Shown here: positions 17,534-26,921 of the stretch, piece by piece
Layout of the letters: every line of letters starts with the position of its first letter
Position numbering within the stretch: the first letter of the stretch is position 1
Assembly: GCA_041583135.1 (NCBI GenBank)
Contig: JBFHGJ010000041.1
Span: forward strand, 1-47,805
Direction: 5' to 3'
DNA: 47,805 bases
Source: JABSOG01 sp041583135
GTDB lineage: Bacteria; Pseudomonadota; Gammaproteobacteria; Enterobacterales; Alteromonadaceae
The notes under the pieces: model-generated
What the model was told of the DNA's origin: nothing
Databases searched by the model: none
The model's input: only the letters and a program-made list of their open reading frames with translations
Made by a program: the position numbers and the translations under genes

Positions 17534-18244
17534 TCAGATGGCAAGAATGTCTTTCATAAAAGGAATGGTCAGTTTGCGTTTTTGTGCAATCGACGCCTTG
17601 TCGAGCTTATCGAGAGCGTCGATAAGCGACGCAAAGTTGCGACTCAAACGGCTCAACATAAAGCGGCCCGCATCGATAGATAACTCCAAGCCTCGAAGTT
17701 TTGCCCGCATCTGTAGCGCGTTTAACTTTTCTTCGTCATCGAGTTCCAGTAACCGATAGGTCACGCCCCAGTTAAGCCTGGAGTTTAAGTCCGGCAAACC
17801 GATATTGAGCGCATCGGGCACATCGCTGGCTGCAACAATGAGGGTTTTACCACCGGCGTCGAGTAGATTGAACAGATAAAAAAACGCCCGCTCCCAAGCG
17901 TCGTTCCCTGCCACCAGCTCGAAGTTATCGACGCAGATCACATCAAAGTGCTCAACGCCGTCCAATACCTCGGGCTTCATCTGGATCAGCTGATCCATCG
18001 GCAACAACATATTGCTGTAACCAAGCTCCTGAGCTTCAACACAGCTGGCATAAAGCAGGTGGGATTTGCCAGATTGTTTGGCACCAGAGATAAAGGTAAA
18101 GCAAAAACCGTCGCCTTTACCTTTGATATGGCTCTTTAAATGCGCGACCAGCTGTTGGTTGCCACCATCGAAGAAGCTGTCGAAAACTTCGTCATCCGGC
18201 AAGGTTACGGGCAGCGCAAGCTGCATCGGCACAGACTGACTCAA
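17534..18244 (-). CDS. hda: DnaA-homologue regulator Hda (RIDA factor)
   Basis: About 236 residues, an AAA+ DnaA-like protein that with the beta clamp promotes hydrolysis of DnaA-ATP and so limits replication initiation. The N-terminal clamp-binding peptide QLALPV is present, as is the sensor region LPDLNSRLNWG and the C-terminal AQKRKLTIPFMKDIL that matches E. coli Hda closely. The Walker A site is the relaxed SGAKQSGKSHLL. I chose the TTG at 18244 because AGGTGG lies 5 bases upstream and TTGA overlaps the upstream TGA stop. A GTG at 18253 would add three residues but crowds the ribosome site. It is cotranscribed with the DUF2066 gene. Confidence 0.92.
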   Translation of the reverse strand: MSQSVPMQLALPVTLPDDEVFDSFFDGGNQQLVAHLKSHIKGKGDGFCFTFISGAKQSGKSHLLYASCVEAQELGYSNMLLPMDQLIQMKPEVLDGVEHFDVICVDNFELVAGNDAWERAFFYLFNLLDAGGKTLIVAASDVPDALNIGLPDLNSRLNWGVTYRLLELDDEEKLNALQMRAKLRGLELSIDAGRFMLSRLSRNFASLIDALDKLDKASIAQKRKLTIPFMKDILAI

Positions 18245-19362
18245 GGCACCCACCTATATATGAGTGGTTGCGATTGCGGATCTGCCAGTGGGTCAAATAC
18301 CTTTACAAAGCGCTTTTCGAGATCTAAGCCTTGTAACAGGTCGAGTGATTCGCCAAGCAACATCACTTCGAATTCGGCGCTGTCATGTTGAAAGCTTTTT
18401 AGCATCACATCGGACACCGCTGAGAAACTCAGCAACAAATTCTCGGCATTGATTAGGTTTTCTATCTCACCGACATTACTAATGGTTAAAATCAGGCGGT
18501 TGCCACCTTCGACTTTAGAGGCATCGACCGCATATTGTTGGGCGAACCTATCGGCAATGTCGTTTACCAATTGCTGCAAAACGTCATCTAAACTGCCATC
18601 GTGAACACTGTTTTTGGCGACGTTATCGGATTCATACAAGCGCCATTGCAATTGCCACTGCATCGCTTGTTCTACTTGGTCTGCACTAGGCTCCCCGGGT
18701 TCGACATACTGCCTAAATCGGCCGATGACAATGGCGTCGGTTTTATAGCGTAATGAAAACTTGCGGATATGATCATAAAAATAACCCCACACATCCGAAA
18801 CCAACACTTTTTGGTTATCGACGATATCGTATAGCGGCAAAACCATCGGTAAGCCGCGATTTTGGCTGTGCTGCATCAATTTTGACGCCACTTCGGCATA
18901 GGATTCTTTAGAGACCACATGGCGAATACCGCTTTGTGGATCTTCTCCGGCGAGCCATAATAAAATCGAGGGACGACGCTTGCCCCAAATCGGCAAACCT
19001 TCGTTGCGTAACAGTTTGTTGATCTTTGCCTCATCGAAATCGGCCAACAGCATCAACTCGTTATTATCGTTGCGGATAAATTGAAAACGTCTGAGATACG
19101 ACCCGGCATTTTTGATCGCCTGAGTGACTTCGGCGTTTTCGAGCACCTCATTGGTACCTGATACTTTAACCAACACTTGCTCGAGGGCTTGCTTTTGTGA
19201 CACCCCCCTTGCCTGTCTTGATTGATCACTGACCGGCACACTCGCCTGATAAAGATCATCCACCTCAATGGCATAGACAGTGGCACTCGTCAGCGCACAG
19301 CATAGTAAACTCAGTAACGCCAAAACGGCAAAAAAGCACCGAGCCTTAGTGTTCAAAAACAT
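18241..19362 (-). CDS. DUF2066-domain exported protein
   Basis: An exported protein of unknown function, matching the DUF2066 family found just upstream of hda in related genomes. From the ATG at 19362 it has a signal peptide (MFLNTKARCFFAVLALLSLL, cleavage likely after VYA) and about 373 residues. The first domain shows the repeated pattern of regularly spaced RGVSQKQALEQVLVKVSG and NEVLENAEVTQAI typical of the family. A frame open to 19440 would place 26 residues before the signal peptide, which is unlikely. Neither candidate start has a good ribosome-binding site. It is divergent from hinT. Confidence 0.8.
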   Translation of the reverse strand: MFLNTKARCFFAVLALLSLLCCALTSATVYAIEVDDLYQASVPVSDQSRQARGVSQKQALEQVLVKVSGTNEVLENAEVTQAIKNAGSYLRRFQFIRNDNNELMLLADFDEAKINKLLRNEGLPIWGKRRPSILLWLAGEDPQSGIRHVVSKESYAEVASKLMQHSQNRGLPMVLPLYDIVDNQKVLVSDVWGYFYDHIRKFSLRYKTDAIVIGRFRQYVEPGEPSADQVEQAMQWQLQWRLYESDNVAKNSVHDGSLDDVLQQLVNDIADRFAQQYAVDASKVEGGNRLILTISNVGEIENLINAENLLLSFSAVSDVMLKSFQHDSAEFEVMLLGESLDLLQGLDLEKRFVKVFDPLADPQSQPLIYRWVP

Positions 19363-19509
19363 CCTGTAGTGATATGATTTTGGCAATTTTGACTTCCAAA
19401 TTCGAAGGCATTGACGTTTAATGCCGTTATGATAATCCATTGACTTTAAAAAAAGAATGTCTTTAAAGGATTCTTTTCTCAGGCAATTAATAAAAACATA
19501 AGGTTATTT

Positions 19510-19878
19510 ATGGCTAACGACACCATTTTCAGCAAAATCATCAACAAAGAGATCCCGGCCGATATCATTTACGAAGATGATCTGGTACTGGCATTTAAAG
19601 ACATCAACCCTCAGGCACCGGTGCACTTTTTAATCATTCCGAAAAAAGCCATTGCCACCATCAACGACATCGAACAGTCAGATAGAGAGCTGGTCGGTCA
19701 TATGTACTATGCCGCAGCGCAGATCGCCAAAGAGCAGGGCTTTGCCGATGACGGTTATCGTGTGGTCATGAACTGTAACGACAACGGCGGACAAACGGTC
19801 TATCACATTCACGCCCATGTACTTGCTGGCAAGCCACTGGGCTGGCCACCGTATACCGAGCGTTTAAAAACCGCTTAA
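19510..19878 (+). CDS. hinT: HIT-family purine nucleoside phosphoramidase
   Basis: A 122-residue histidine-triad protein that hydrolyses adenosine 5'-phosphoramidates. It shows IFSKIINKEIPADIIYEDD at the N-terminus (as FSKIINKEIPA), APVHFLIIPKK, and the active-site triad YHIHAHVLAG, where the middle histidine is the nucleophile. Length and the C-terminal GWPPYTER tail fit bacterial HinT. An AAGG lies about 6 bases before the ATG. It converges on the SUMF1-like gene, with a cluster of 20-bp repeats between them. Confidence 0.95.
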   Translation: MANDTIFSKIINKEIPADIIYEDDLVLAFKDINPQAPVHFLIIPKKAIATINDIEQSDRELVGHMYYAAAQIAKEQGFADDGYRVVMNCNDNGGQTVYHIHAHVLAGKPLGWPPYTERLKTA

Positions 19879-19914
19879 ACTCTCCCTATCTACAGGCGCA
19901 CAATCATATCGACT

Positions 19915-20000
19915 TAACCTCAGCTCGGGTTTATCAGATCAGCTGACTTAAACCCCACACCAAACCGAGTTGAGGTTACTTTTACCGAGTTAAGGTTACT
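19915..20000. repeat. Inverted plus tandem copies of the CCGAGTTGAGGTTA motif
   Basis: Two plus-strand copies lie exactly 20 bp apart, CCGAGTTGAGGTTACT at 19965-19980 and CCGAGTTAAGGTTACT at 19985-20000. An inverted copy, TAACCTCAGCTCGG, is at 19915-19928. They fill the gap between convergent hinT and the SUMF1-like gene, and the last copy covers that gene's TAA stop. The same motif recurs at 10804 and 29558-29593. Confidence 0.7.
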
Positions 20001-20859
20001 TAGGCGCCTGTTCATTTCGTTTATCCAAAACCAATCTAAACCCCTTGTGTCCTGAACGATTAAATACAAAGTGCTTAAAACGATAACTTGAACGCAGTTC
20101 AAACGCTGGGCTATACCAAGAACCGCCTCTGAGCACCCTTTCTTTACAGGCATTTTCGAAAAAACCACTGCTGGTCCAAGGTTTGTCGTGATTAGGCGCC
20201 TTCAAATAGTTGGCATGCCAACAGTCTTCGACCCATTCGGCAACGTTGCCGACGATATCGTATAGTCCCCAAGGATTAGGATTTTTAAGACCGACTTTTT
20301 GCGAACCACCGGGCGTATTGCCCATATACCACGCAAAGTGATCGATAAGCGATGGTTTTTTGCCAAAAAAGAATGCCGTGCTGCGCCCTGCTCTGGCGGC
20401 GTATTCCCATTGCGCCTCACTCGGCAGCCTGTAAGTGCCGACAGTGGACCCTTGATTGAGTTTTCGCAAAAACTGCTGTACGTCCTCAAAGCTGACATTT
20501 TCTACCGGTCTATCGGGAGAAACGAAATCAGATGGGTTGTTGCCCATTATCTTTTGCCACAGCGCTTGGGTGGTTTCAAACCTCGCCATATAAAAATCTT
20601 TGCCAATAGTCACTTCATGTTGCGGCAATTCGGGATCATAACCATAGGGGTCGGCGCTGTCGCGTCCCATCAAAAACCGCCCCTTTTTGATCAACACAAA
20701 CTCAATGCCCAGTGGATCAACGTAATCGGCGGCCTTACGCGGCAGCGGCTTATCCTGCGGCTGTGGCTTCGTTTGCTCAGCGGCAATGGCAACGGTCATA
20801 CCGGCCAGTAAGGTCACCGTTAAACAACCGCTGGTGATAAGTTTGCGACTCCCAAACAT
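19996..20859 (-). CDS. Exported SUMF1/formylglycine-generating-enzyme-fold protein
   Basis: A 287-residue protein with an N-terminal signal peptide (hydrophobic stretch to about 27, cleavage after AIAA). The rest is the SUMF1 fold: GIEFVLIKKGRFLMG, PQHEVTIGKDFYMARFETTQALW (seen as HEVTI and ETTQALW), NPSDF, PVENVSF, YRLPSEAQWEYAARAG, PWGLYDIVGNVAEWVED, VLRGGSWYS and GFRLV. The paired cysteines of true formylglycine-generating enzymes are absent from the RGGSWYSPAFELRSSYRF region, so it is probably not a sulfatase-maturing oxidase. Many such proteins act in binding or other modification. It starts 36 bases after sbcC and may be cotranscribed. Confidence 0.87.
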   Translation of the reverse strand: MFGSRKLITSGCLTVTLLAGMTVAIAAEQTKPQPQDKPLPRKAADYVDPLGIEFVLIKKGRFLMGRDSADPYGYDPELPQHEVTIGKDFYMARFETTQALWQKIMGNNPSDFVSPDRPVENVSFEDVQQFLRKLNQGSTVGTYRLPSEAQWEYAARAGRSTAFFFGKKPSLIDHFAWYMGNTPGGSQKVGLKNPNPWGLYDIVGNVAEWVEDCWHANYLKAPNHDKPWTSSGFFENACKERVLRGGSWYSPAFELRSSYRFKHFVFNRSGHKGFRLVLDKRNEQAPK

Positions 20860-20895
20860 CTGACTGTACTCTTAGTTGTGCGCCTTTTTAACAGT

Positions 20896-23800
20896 CTAAC
20901 TGGCGGCGAAGCGTTTTTCCAACTTACTAAAACCAAGGCCATTGACCTTAGTCACTTGAATTTGCGCGCCAATACGCTCTTTCATCGCATCGATATGACT
21001 GATCACCCCAATCATTTTGCCCGATGCATTGAGGTTATCGAGTGCGTTTAGAGCGATATCTAAAGTTTCACTGTCTAAGGTGCCAAAACCTTCATCCAAA
21101 AACAGTGAGTCGATACTGGTTTTATGACTGACCAAGTCTGATAACGCCAGCGCCAAGGCGAGGCTGACCAGAAAACTCTCGCCACCGGATAGGGTTTTGG
21201 TATCGCGCTCGGCATCGGCCTGCCAAGTATCTATTACCATCAGATCAAGGGCATCGCTTTCTTTACGTTTGAGCAGATAACGCCCATGCAATCGTCCCAG
21301 TTGTTTATTGGCGAGATAAACCAAATGGTCGAGGGTGAGTCCTTGGGCAAACACTCTGAATTTTTTACCATCGGCAGAGCCGACAAGGCCATTTAAATAT
21401 GCCCAGTCATCATATTTGAGTTTCAGTGCGTCGATTTCTGCGAACAATGCGCTTTTCTCGGCACGCAATTGACTGTCGTTATCGAGTTGTTGAATAAGAC
21501 TCCCTCGGGTTTGATTGAGCTGACTGATGTGCTGTTCAAGCAATAACAATTGTTGCTCAACGGGCACAGGCTCAGCAGGCTCAAACAGGTTGGGCGGTTC
21601 TGAGGGTTCGCCGTAAAACACTACCTGTTCAAACTCATCCATTTTGCTCGCGATATGCTCGTCCCGCTGCGTTTGAGTATCTTTAAGTAACGCGGCACTC
21701 GATTGACGTTCTGCTTCTAAGCGCTTTTTCAATTCAGTCAACTCGGCCAGCAGTGACTCAGGTAGCAAACTGGCCATCAACTCATCCACGCTTGCAAATT
21801 CGCTTTGCTCAAGGGCCTGTTCAAACTGTTGTTGTGCTTGGGCCTTGTGCTGCTGTTGGGTGTGCAGGTTATCGTTAAGCACCGACAATTGCCCTTCAAG
21901 TGCCTTACTGTCATTTTGCCGAGCGATCAGTTGACTTTGGCATTCGCTTTTTGCTTTTTGCTTGTCAGCAACGGCGTTTTTAAGGCGTTCGCGAACATTT
22001 TGCACCTGCTGCTCACCAAACAGTGCTTGCCTTTCAAGGATCAAGTCTTGTAACTTGGCGCTGAGTTTTTGTGCCGATGACAGCGCTTGTTGCACATGAC
22101 TTTCTATCGCGCTCAATTGCTCTTGATTGTGGCTCAGATTGCTCCTGCTCAGTTCCAATTCCCGCTCTAACAGCTGACGACGTTTGTCGTTGGCAATGTA
22201 GCTTTGCGCTTCTTTTTGCCGCAGTTCGAACCAACCTTTTGCATTATCACTGGGCAGTACATAGTCATATTCGCTTAACTGGCGCTTCAAGCTCAGTTGC
22301 AGCTTGTCGATTTCCGCCTGCGACGCTTCAATGGCGGTTTGACTATCCGATAGCGCAGCGTTACTTGCCGCCACCTCATTTTCGAGGGATTCAAAGCGAA
22401 TACTCAGCTCATTGAGCCTGTTGCTTTTTTCACTGAGTTGCGCTTTTGCTTCATCACACGCCTTTTCTTGCCGCTCAACCTCTGCCAGTTGTGCCCTCAG
22501 ACAAGCGTTTTGTTGTTGAGTCTTGTCAAAGGCCTGCTCAAGATCTTGTTCACTATGAATATCGACGACTTGACCGATGCTATTCTCTGCTTGTTGCCAA
22601 GCGGCCAACCACTGGGCCAACGCCTGTTCGGCACTATCGATACGCTCTTGCTGAGATTGCTGCCAAGTATGATAGCTCTGCAATTGTTTGTCGTGATCAT
22701 TGCACTGCTGCTGCAAATGCGATACCTCATCGCGCAATGCCTTAAAGCGCAGTTCAGTGTCATCGACATCTATCTGACTATACTCTGTTACCGATGGGTG
22801 CTCCGTCGCACCACACAAAGGACAAGGTGTATGAGGCTCGAGTTTTTGCCGAGCCAACTCAAAAGACGCAATGGTGCGCTGCGAATCCAGCAGCTTTTGC
22901 AAGTCCTCAAGATGACTGTTTTGCTGCGTCAATTGCCGAGTCAAAGCGTTAAAACGCTCTGTAGCCGCTTTGGCTTTATCGGCCTGCTCCTGATGACGCT
23001 CAACCAGCCCCCTATGCTCGGCTAACTGGGCGATATAGCTGCGCTGAGTCGATTGCATCTGCACTAGTTGCCCTTGCGCTGCATTCACCCCTTCCAATTG
23101 CGACCTCAACGCGGCAACATCACCGTTGCTGAGCAACGTATCGAGCAAAGCACGCGCTTGGTGCTCTTGCTCTGCAGCCATTTCAACGTCAGCTTTAACC
23201 TGAGCTATCACGCTCAAACTTTTGTCTCTTTGCCCTAGCAATGAGTGCTGGTGGCTTTGCTGCTGTTGGTATTTTTGCTGCTGTTGCAGTTGTGTTTGAT
23301 TAAGTGTACCTAACTGTTCAAAACGCGCTTGCCACAAAGGCAGTAATTCGCCCAATTTCTGATGATGACTGTGCTGGTTAAAATACGCATCCAAACTTGC
23401 CAACTCATGCTCACACCCATGTTGCTGAGTGAGCAGCTCCGCCTGAGCGGTTTTTAACTGCTGATATTTTTGGGTGAGATCTTTATGTTGGATCTGCTGT
23501 GCAGACAGCTGTTCTTCAGTGGTGCGAATGTCGTTATCAAGTGGCAGTACCTGCTCATCGATCAGGTTGTTTGTATGCTCCTGCTCCTCAATTAAACTCG
23601 TCAGTTCCGCTTCAAGCTGCGTAAACCGCTTGTCTAAGCCCTCTAGCTCACTATCGACCTTCTGCTTTTGCGCCGACAGTTCAGTTAGGCTGTGTTCGGT
23701 TTTGCTTTTCGCCGCAATGGCATTTTGGCTAACATCCCATAGCGTCTTTAGCCGCTGAGCAGGTGCAACACTGTCGAGCTGGTTTAGTTTTGGCCGATAT

Positions 23801-24615
23801 TGCTCGATTTGCCCTATGGCTTGATCATGTTGAGTTTGTGCCTTGCTCAAGCGCTGCTGTAGCGACTTTTCCCGTTCAAGCCATTGTTTTTTTGCGCTGA
23901 GTTTTGCCTTAAGCGCATGGTGATTGCTCTCTTTGGCACCAAGTTCACTGAGCTGTTTTCGGATAGCTGCCAGCTGGTCGTCACTAAGCAACATTAATCC
24001 GCTGGCTTTCGCCCTAGTGGTCTCTAGTGCCATTTGCGCCGTTTTATATTGCTCATACACCATCGTCGATATGATGCCGTACACTTCGGTGCCTGTCAGT
24101 TCTTCGAGCAATTCAGCCCGTTCACTTGGCGCCGCGTTTAAAAAGGCGGCAAATTGACCTTGAGAGAGCAGCATCGACTTGGTAAAACGTTTAAAATCCA
24201 ACCCGGTGATCCGCGCCACCAGCTCTTTTTTGTCCTGCACCTTTTCGGCCAGAATTTTGCCGTCTTGTATTTGTGCCAATTCGACTTTTGCCTGCTGCAA
24301 TTTGCCGGTTCGTTTTGAGCGATGTTGACTCCAAAACGCACGATAACCGACACCTTTGACTTCAAACTCTACCTCAGCCAAGCACTCATCGGTGTTACGG
24401 GTCATCAGCTCATTTTGTTTGGCCGAAATGCTCAGCCTCGGGGTTTCGTGATACAAAGCCAAACAAATGGCATCAAGCAAAGTGGTTTTACCGGCGCCGG
24501 TAGGCCCGGTGATGGCGAATAGCCCATTGCTGACAAAAGGCTCTTGGGTAAAATCGATTTTCCACTCGCCCTTAAGCGAGTTGATGTTTTTGAGCCGTAA
24601 ACTTAAGACTTTCAT
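20896..24615 (-). CDS. sbcC: SbcC nuclease-complex ATPase subunit
   Basis: A 1239-residue SMC-like ATPase (Rad50 type) that with SbcD cuts hairpins and protein-blocked DNA ends. Walker A GPTGAGKTTLLD is at 37-48. A very long glutamine-rich coiled coil is interrupted by the zinc-hook CPLCG near 598. The ABC signature LSGGESFLVSLALALAL is near 1140, and Walker B LFLDEGFGTLD near 1168. The length is larger than E. coli SbcC (about 1050), owing to a longer coiled coil. The ATG overlaps the end of sbcD by 4 bases (ATGA). Confidence 0.96.
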   Translation of the reverse strand: MKVLSLRLKNINSLKGEWKIDFTQEPFVSNGLFAITGPTGAGKTTLLDAICLALYHETPRLSISAKQNELMTRNTDECLAEVEFEVKGVGYRAFWSQHRSKRTGKLQQAKVELAQIQDGKILAEKVQDKKELVARITGLDFKRFTKSMLLSQGQFAAFLNAAPSERAELLEELTGTEVYGIISTMVYEQYKTAQMALETTRAKASGLMLLSDDQLAAIRKQLSELGAKESNHHALKAKLSAKKQWLEREKSLQQRLSKAQTQHDQAIGQIEQYRPKLNQLDSVAPAQRLKTLWDVSQNAIAAKSKTEHSLTELSAQKQKVDSELEGLDKRFTQLEAELTSLIEEQEHTNNLIDEQVLPLDNDIRTTEEQLSAQQIQHKDLTQKYQQLKTAQAELLTQQHGCEHELASLDAYFNQHSHHQKLGELLPLWQARFEQLGTLNQTQLQQQQKYQQQQSHQHSLLGQRDKSLSVIAQVKADVEMAAEQEHQARALLDTLLSNGDVAALRSQLEGVNAAQGQLVQMQSTQRSYIAQLAEHRGLVERHQEQADKAKAATERFNALTRQLTQQNSHLEDLQKLLDSQRTIASFELARQKLEPHTPCPLCGATEHPSVTEYSQIDVDDTELRFKALRDEVSHLQQQCNDHDKQLQSYHTWQQSQQERIDSAEQALAQWLAAWQQAENSIGQVVDIHSEQDLEQAFDKTQQQNACLRAQLAEVERQEKACDEAKAQLSEKSNRLNELSIRFESLENEVAASNAALSDSQTAIEASQAEIDKLQLSLKRQLSEYDYVLPSDNAKGWFELRQKEAQSYIANDKRRQLLERELELSRSNLSHNQEQLSAIESHVQQALSSAQKLSAKLQDLILERQALFGEQQVQNVRERLKNAVADKQKAKSECQSQLIARQNDSKALEGQLSVLNDNLHTQQQHKAQAQQQFEQALEQSEFASVDELMASLLPESLLAELTELKKRLEAERQSSAALLKDTQTQRDEHIASKMDEFEQVVFYGEPSEPPNLFEPAEPVPVEQQLLLLEQHISQLNQTRGSLIQQLDNDSQLRAEKSALFAEIDALKLKYDDWAYLNGLVGSADGKKFRVFAQGLTLDHLVYLANKQLGRLHGRYLLKRKESDALDLMVIDTWQADAERDTKTLSGGESFLVSLALALALSDLVSHKTSIDSLFLDEGFGTLDSETLDIALNALDNLNASGKMIGVISHIDAMKERIGAQIQVTKVNGLGFSKLEKRFAAS

Positions 24616-25859
24616 CCGCCCAATCCTTCTTTGACTTGCAGCTGCGCTTTGGCTTCAATCTCAGCAAATGCAGTCTTCACCCGTTCAAGTCGCGCTTTTT
24701 CGTCTTGCTGTTCAAATGTTTCAAGGGCAAGACGTTTATCAAACACTTCAAACGCATTGAGTTCGTTGAGGGTCTTTTGTGCCGCATTATCGATATGAGT
24801 TTGATGACGTTTTCGCTGACGCCTAAGCAAAAGTATCTCAACCGGCAGATCTTTGGCCATTTCAACCACTCGCGCTTGCAGATCCGGCAAAAATTCATGG
24901 CTTATCACTTCGATATCCAGCCATACCAAACGCGCATCATCATGACTGGTAAACTGACTAAGCTGCTGCTCTATTTCCAGCAAGTCGCCTTTGATCATCT
25001 GCATCGGCTGAAAAAGTGGCACCGGTAATGGGGTTACTTCATCGAGCTTACCTTGTGACAAATCCACCATTAGCACTTCTTTTTGCTGACCTATCTCATC
25101 AAAACTCAGCGGTATTGGCGAGCCGCAGTAGCGAATATGTGATTGCTTGGCCACTTTCTGCGCACGGTGCATATGACCTAGCGCAATATAGTCGGCAGCG
25201 GGAAACTCTGCGGCCGGGTATGCCTCCAAAGAGCCGATATAAATATCTCGAACCGAATCTGTTTTACTCACCCCAAGCGCCATCAGATGACCTGTGGCGA
25301 TGATAGGCAGCCTGTCGTTTCCAAGGGCCTGTCTTCGCGCAAGCGCATGGTCAAAAATCTTGCGATAGTGCTCGGAAATGGCAAGCAACAAACTTTGATT
25401 TTTTTCACCGGCCGACTGTCCGGCAGTGCTGGTCAAAACATCTCTCGGGCGAATATAGGGAATGGCGCAAACCAAGGCGCCAGGCTCTCCGTTTTGGTCT
25501 TTCAGAACAAGTACCTGTTCATCCGGATCATCGCTCACCCCGGCAACCACTTGGGTGTTTAAACATTTGAGCAGGTTGGTCGATTCGTTTAGTGTCGCCA
25601 CTGAATCGTGATTGCCACCGAGTACCACCAGTTGGCAGTGATAGCGCTGTAAATCGACAATAAACTGATTGTACATTTGCCGAGCGTAGCTTGGCGGCGA
25701 CCCGGTATCGAATATATCTCCAGCTACGATGATGGCATCGACTTGATGTTTATCGACTTGATTTAACAACCAATTGAGAAAAGCCTGATGTTCAATGGCC
25801 CGAGACTTGTTGAAAAAATATTGCCCTAGGTGCCAGTCGGAGGTATGGATCAGCCGCAT
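24612..25859 (-). CDS. sbcD: SbcD nuclease subunit
   Basis: A 415-residue Mre11-type metallophosphatase-fold nuclease. Metal-binding motifs in order: SDWHLG (D8, H10), GDIFDTG (D49), LGGNHDSV, GHLMALG and LGHMHRAQ. The C-terminal capping domain is present. The ATG at 25859 has AAGG 6 bases upstream. Its promoter region carries a near-consensus LexA site (25868-25887) that overlaps a perfect TATAAT, so the sbcDC operon may be part of the SOS response here. The last base pairs overlap sbcC. Confidence 0.96.
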   Translation of the reverse strand: MRLIHTSDWHLGQYFFNKSRAIEHQAFLNWLLNQVDKHQVDAIIVAGDIFDTGSPPSYARQMYNQFIVDLQRYHCQLVVLGGNHDSVATLNESTNLLKCLNTQVVAGVSDDPDEQVLVLKDQNGEPGALVCAIPYIRPRDVLTSTAGQSAGEKNQSLLLAISEHYRKIFDHALARRQALGNDRLPIIATGHLMALGVSKTDSVRDIYIGSLEAYPAAEFPAADYIALGHMHRAQKVAKQSHIRYCGSPIPLSFDEIGQQKEVLMVDLSQGKLDEVTPLPVPLFQPMQMIKGDLLEIEQQLSQFTSHDDARLVWLDIEVISHEFLPDLQARVVEMAKDLPVEILLLRRQRKRHQTHIDNAAQKTLNELNAFEVFDKRLALETFEQQDEKARLERVKTAFAEIEAKAQLQVKEGLGG

Positions 25860-25867
25860 ATCAACCT

Positions 25868-25887
25868 TATTGTAATTATATACAGTA
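25868..25887 (-). promoter_or_regulatory. LexA/SOS-box-like operator and -10 of sbcDC
   Basis: Read on the minus strand the site is TACTGTATATAATTACAATA, which matches the gammaproteobacterial LexA consensus TACTGTATATATATACAGTA at 17 of 20 positions. The left half is perfect, and the right core reads CAA instead of CAG. A perfect TATAAT lies inside it, 17-18 bases before the sbcD ATG zone, with no clear -35. The inference is SOS control of sbcDC; the altered right half makes it weaker than a full box. Confidence 0.6.
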
Positions 25888-25934
25888 GTTAGCGGCTAAC
25901 TCTAATTCATTTCAATTTTCGCTGCAAGTGGCAT

Positions 25935-26921
25935 TTAGTCGATAATGTGGGATTTGATGTCTACCATGACCGCCTTAATATCTTCACGATATTGCTCGGT
26001 ATTGTCTATTGCGTAGCTTGAGCGCACCTTGACCATCACATCGTCTTGTTCGGTGATAAAGGTTAAAGACTCGACCGGTCGGTTAAATTGATTCATCTGG
26101 TACACTCCTGCGACCACTTCACCATTGTTGAGCACTTCTTCGTCGATCACTTTAAAGTCGCTAAAATCACCTTTATCGACGTAATACAACATCAACGCCT
26201 TAACCAGCGACATTTCATCGATGAGATAACTACGTTCAAACGGTCTGTCCTTGTAGGGTCTTTTACGATAAACAAACACATCGGCATAAAAATCCGGGTT
26301 GGCATCATCGACATAACGTAGGACCAGCCCCATGTAGGGGTCGTCAAATTGTTTTTGCTGAGCCAGATAGATGATCCCCGACTCCTTAATAAAATCGGCT
26401 CCAAGCGTTACCGGCTTGGCCGCTTTTGACTCTTCATCTTTCGGGTCTTCTCTGACGATGCTGACATTATCCTGCGGTAAACTGGCTTTGTGTTGCGGTA
26501 AGGCTTTGGCCATCCAGTTTTCGTACTCGGCCTGCTTTAGCCCGGGTTCGAGAAACCAGTTAGGCTGATGATATTGATTAAACACGTATTCTTTAAAATA
26601 TCCGGCCTTTGTTACCAACGACAGCGCCTGCATAAATCGAGTGGGTTTAACATTACCAGAAGTCTCTCTCATCCCGCCGCTGTTTAGCATGTTGGCCAAA
26701 CTGATTGAACAGTAAAACTCGCCGAACGAATACGGCTGGTAACGCTTGGCGCAATCACTGGACATGACCGCAAAGGTAAACCAAAACGGAGAGTCGGGAC
26801 TGTCGATATTGATGGCAATTTTAGGTTCGGTCTGAGGTTTGGTTGAAGTACAACCGGCACCGAGCAACGCAAATGTAGTCGCGACAACAGCGGACTTAAC
26901 AAAACTGACGCAAACTTTCAT
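25935..26921 (-). CDS. Hypothetical lipoprotein
   Basis: A 328-residue predicted lipoprotein. The signal peptide ends in the lipobox LGAGC, with acylation expected at C24; the next residue is Thr, which suggests sorting to the outer membrane. The mature part is soluble and mixed alpha/beta, with no motif I recognise and no repeats. The start ATG at 26921 has GGAAG upstream. It precedes sbcD on the same strand by 75 bases but sbcD has its own promoter, so functional linkage is doubtful. Confidence 0.75.
   Translation of the reverse strand: MKVCVSFVKSAVVATTFALLGAGCTSTKPQTEPKIAINIDSPDSPFWFTFAVMSSDCAKRYQPYSFGEFYCSISLANMLNSGGMRETSGNVKPTRFMQALSLVTKAGYFKEYVFNQYHQPNWFLEPGLKQAEYENWMAKALPQHKASLPQDNVSIVREDPKDEESKAAKPVTLGADFIKESGIIYLAQQKQFDDPYMGLVLRYVDDANPDFYADVFVYRKRPYKDRPFERSYLIDEMSLVKALMLYYVDKGDFSDFKVIDEEVLNNGEVVAGVYQMNQFNRPVESLTFITEQDDVMVKVRSSYAIDNTEQYREDIKAVMVDIKSHIID

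Noticed and set aside
17332..17544. A 70-codon minus-strand frame overlapping the end of hda and the start of pheS
   Set aside because: It begins with TTG inside hda, overlaps pheS out of frame, resembles no family and is not a Phe-rich leader peptide. More likely chance.
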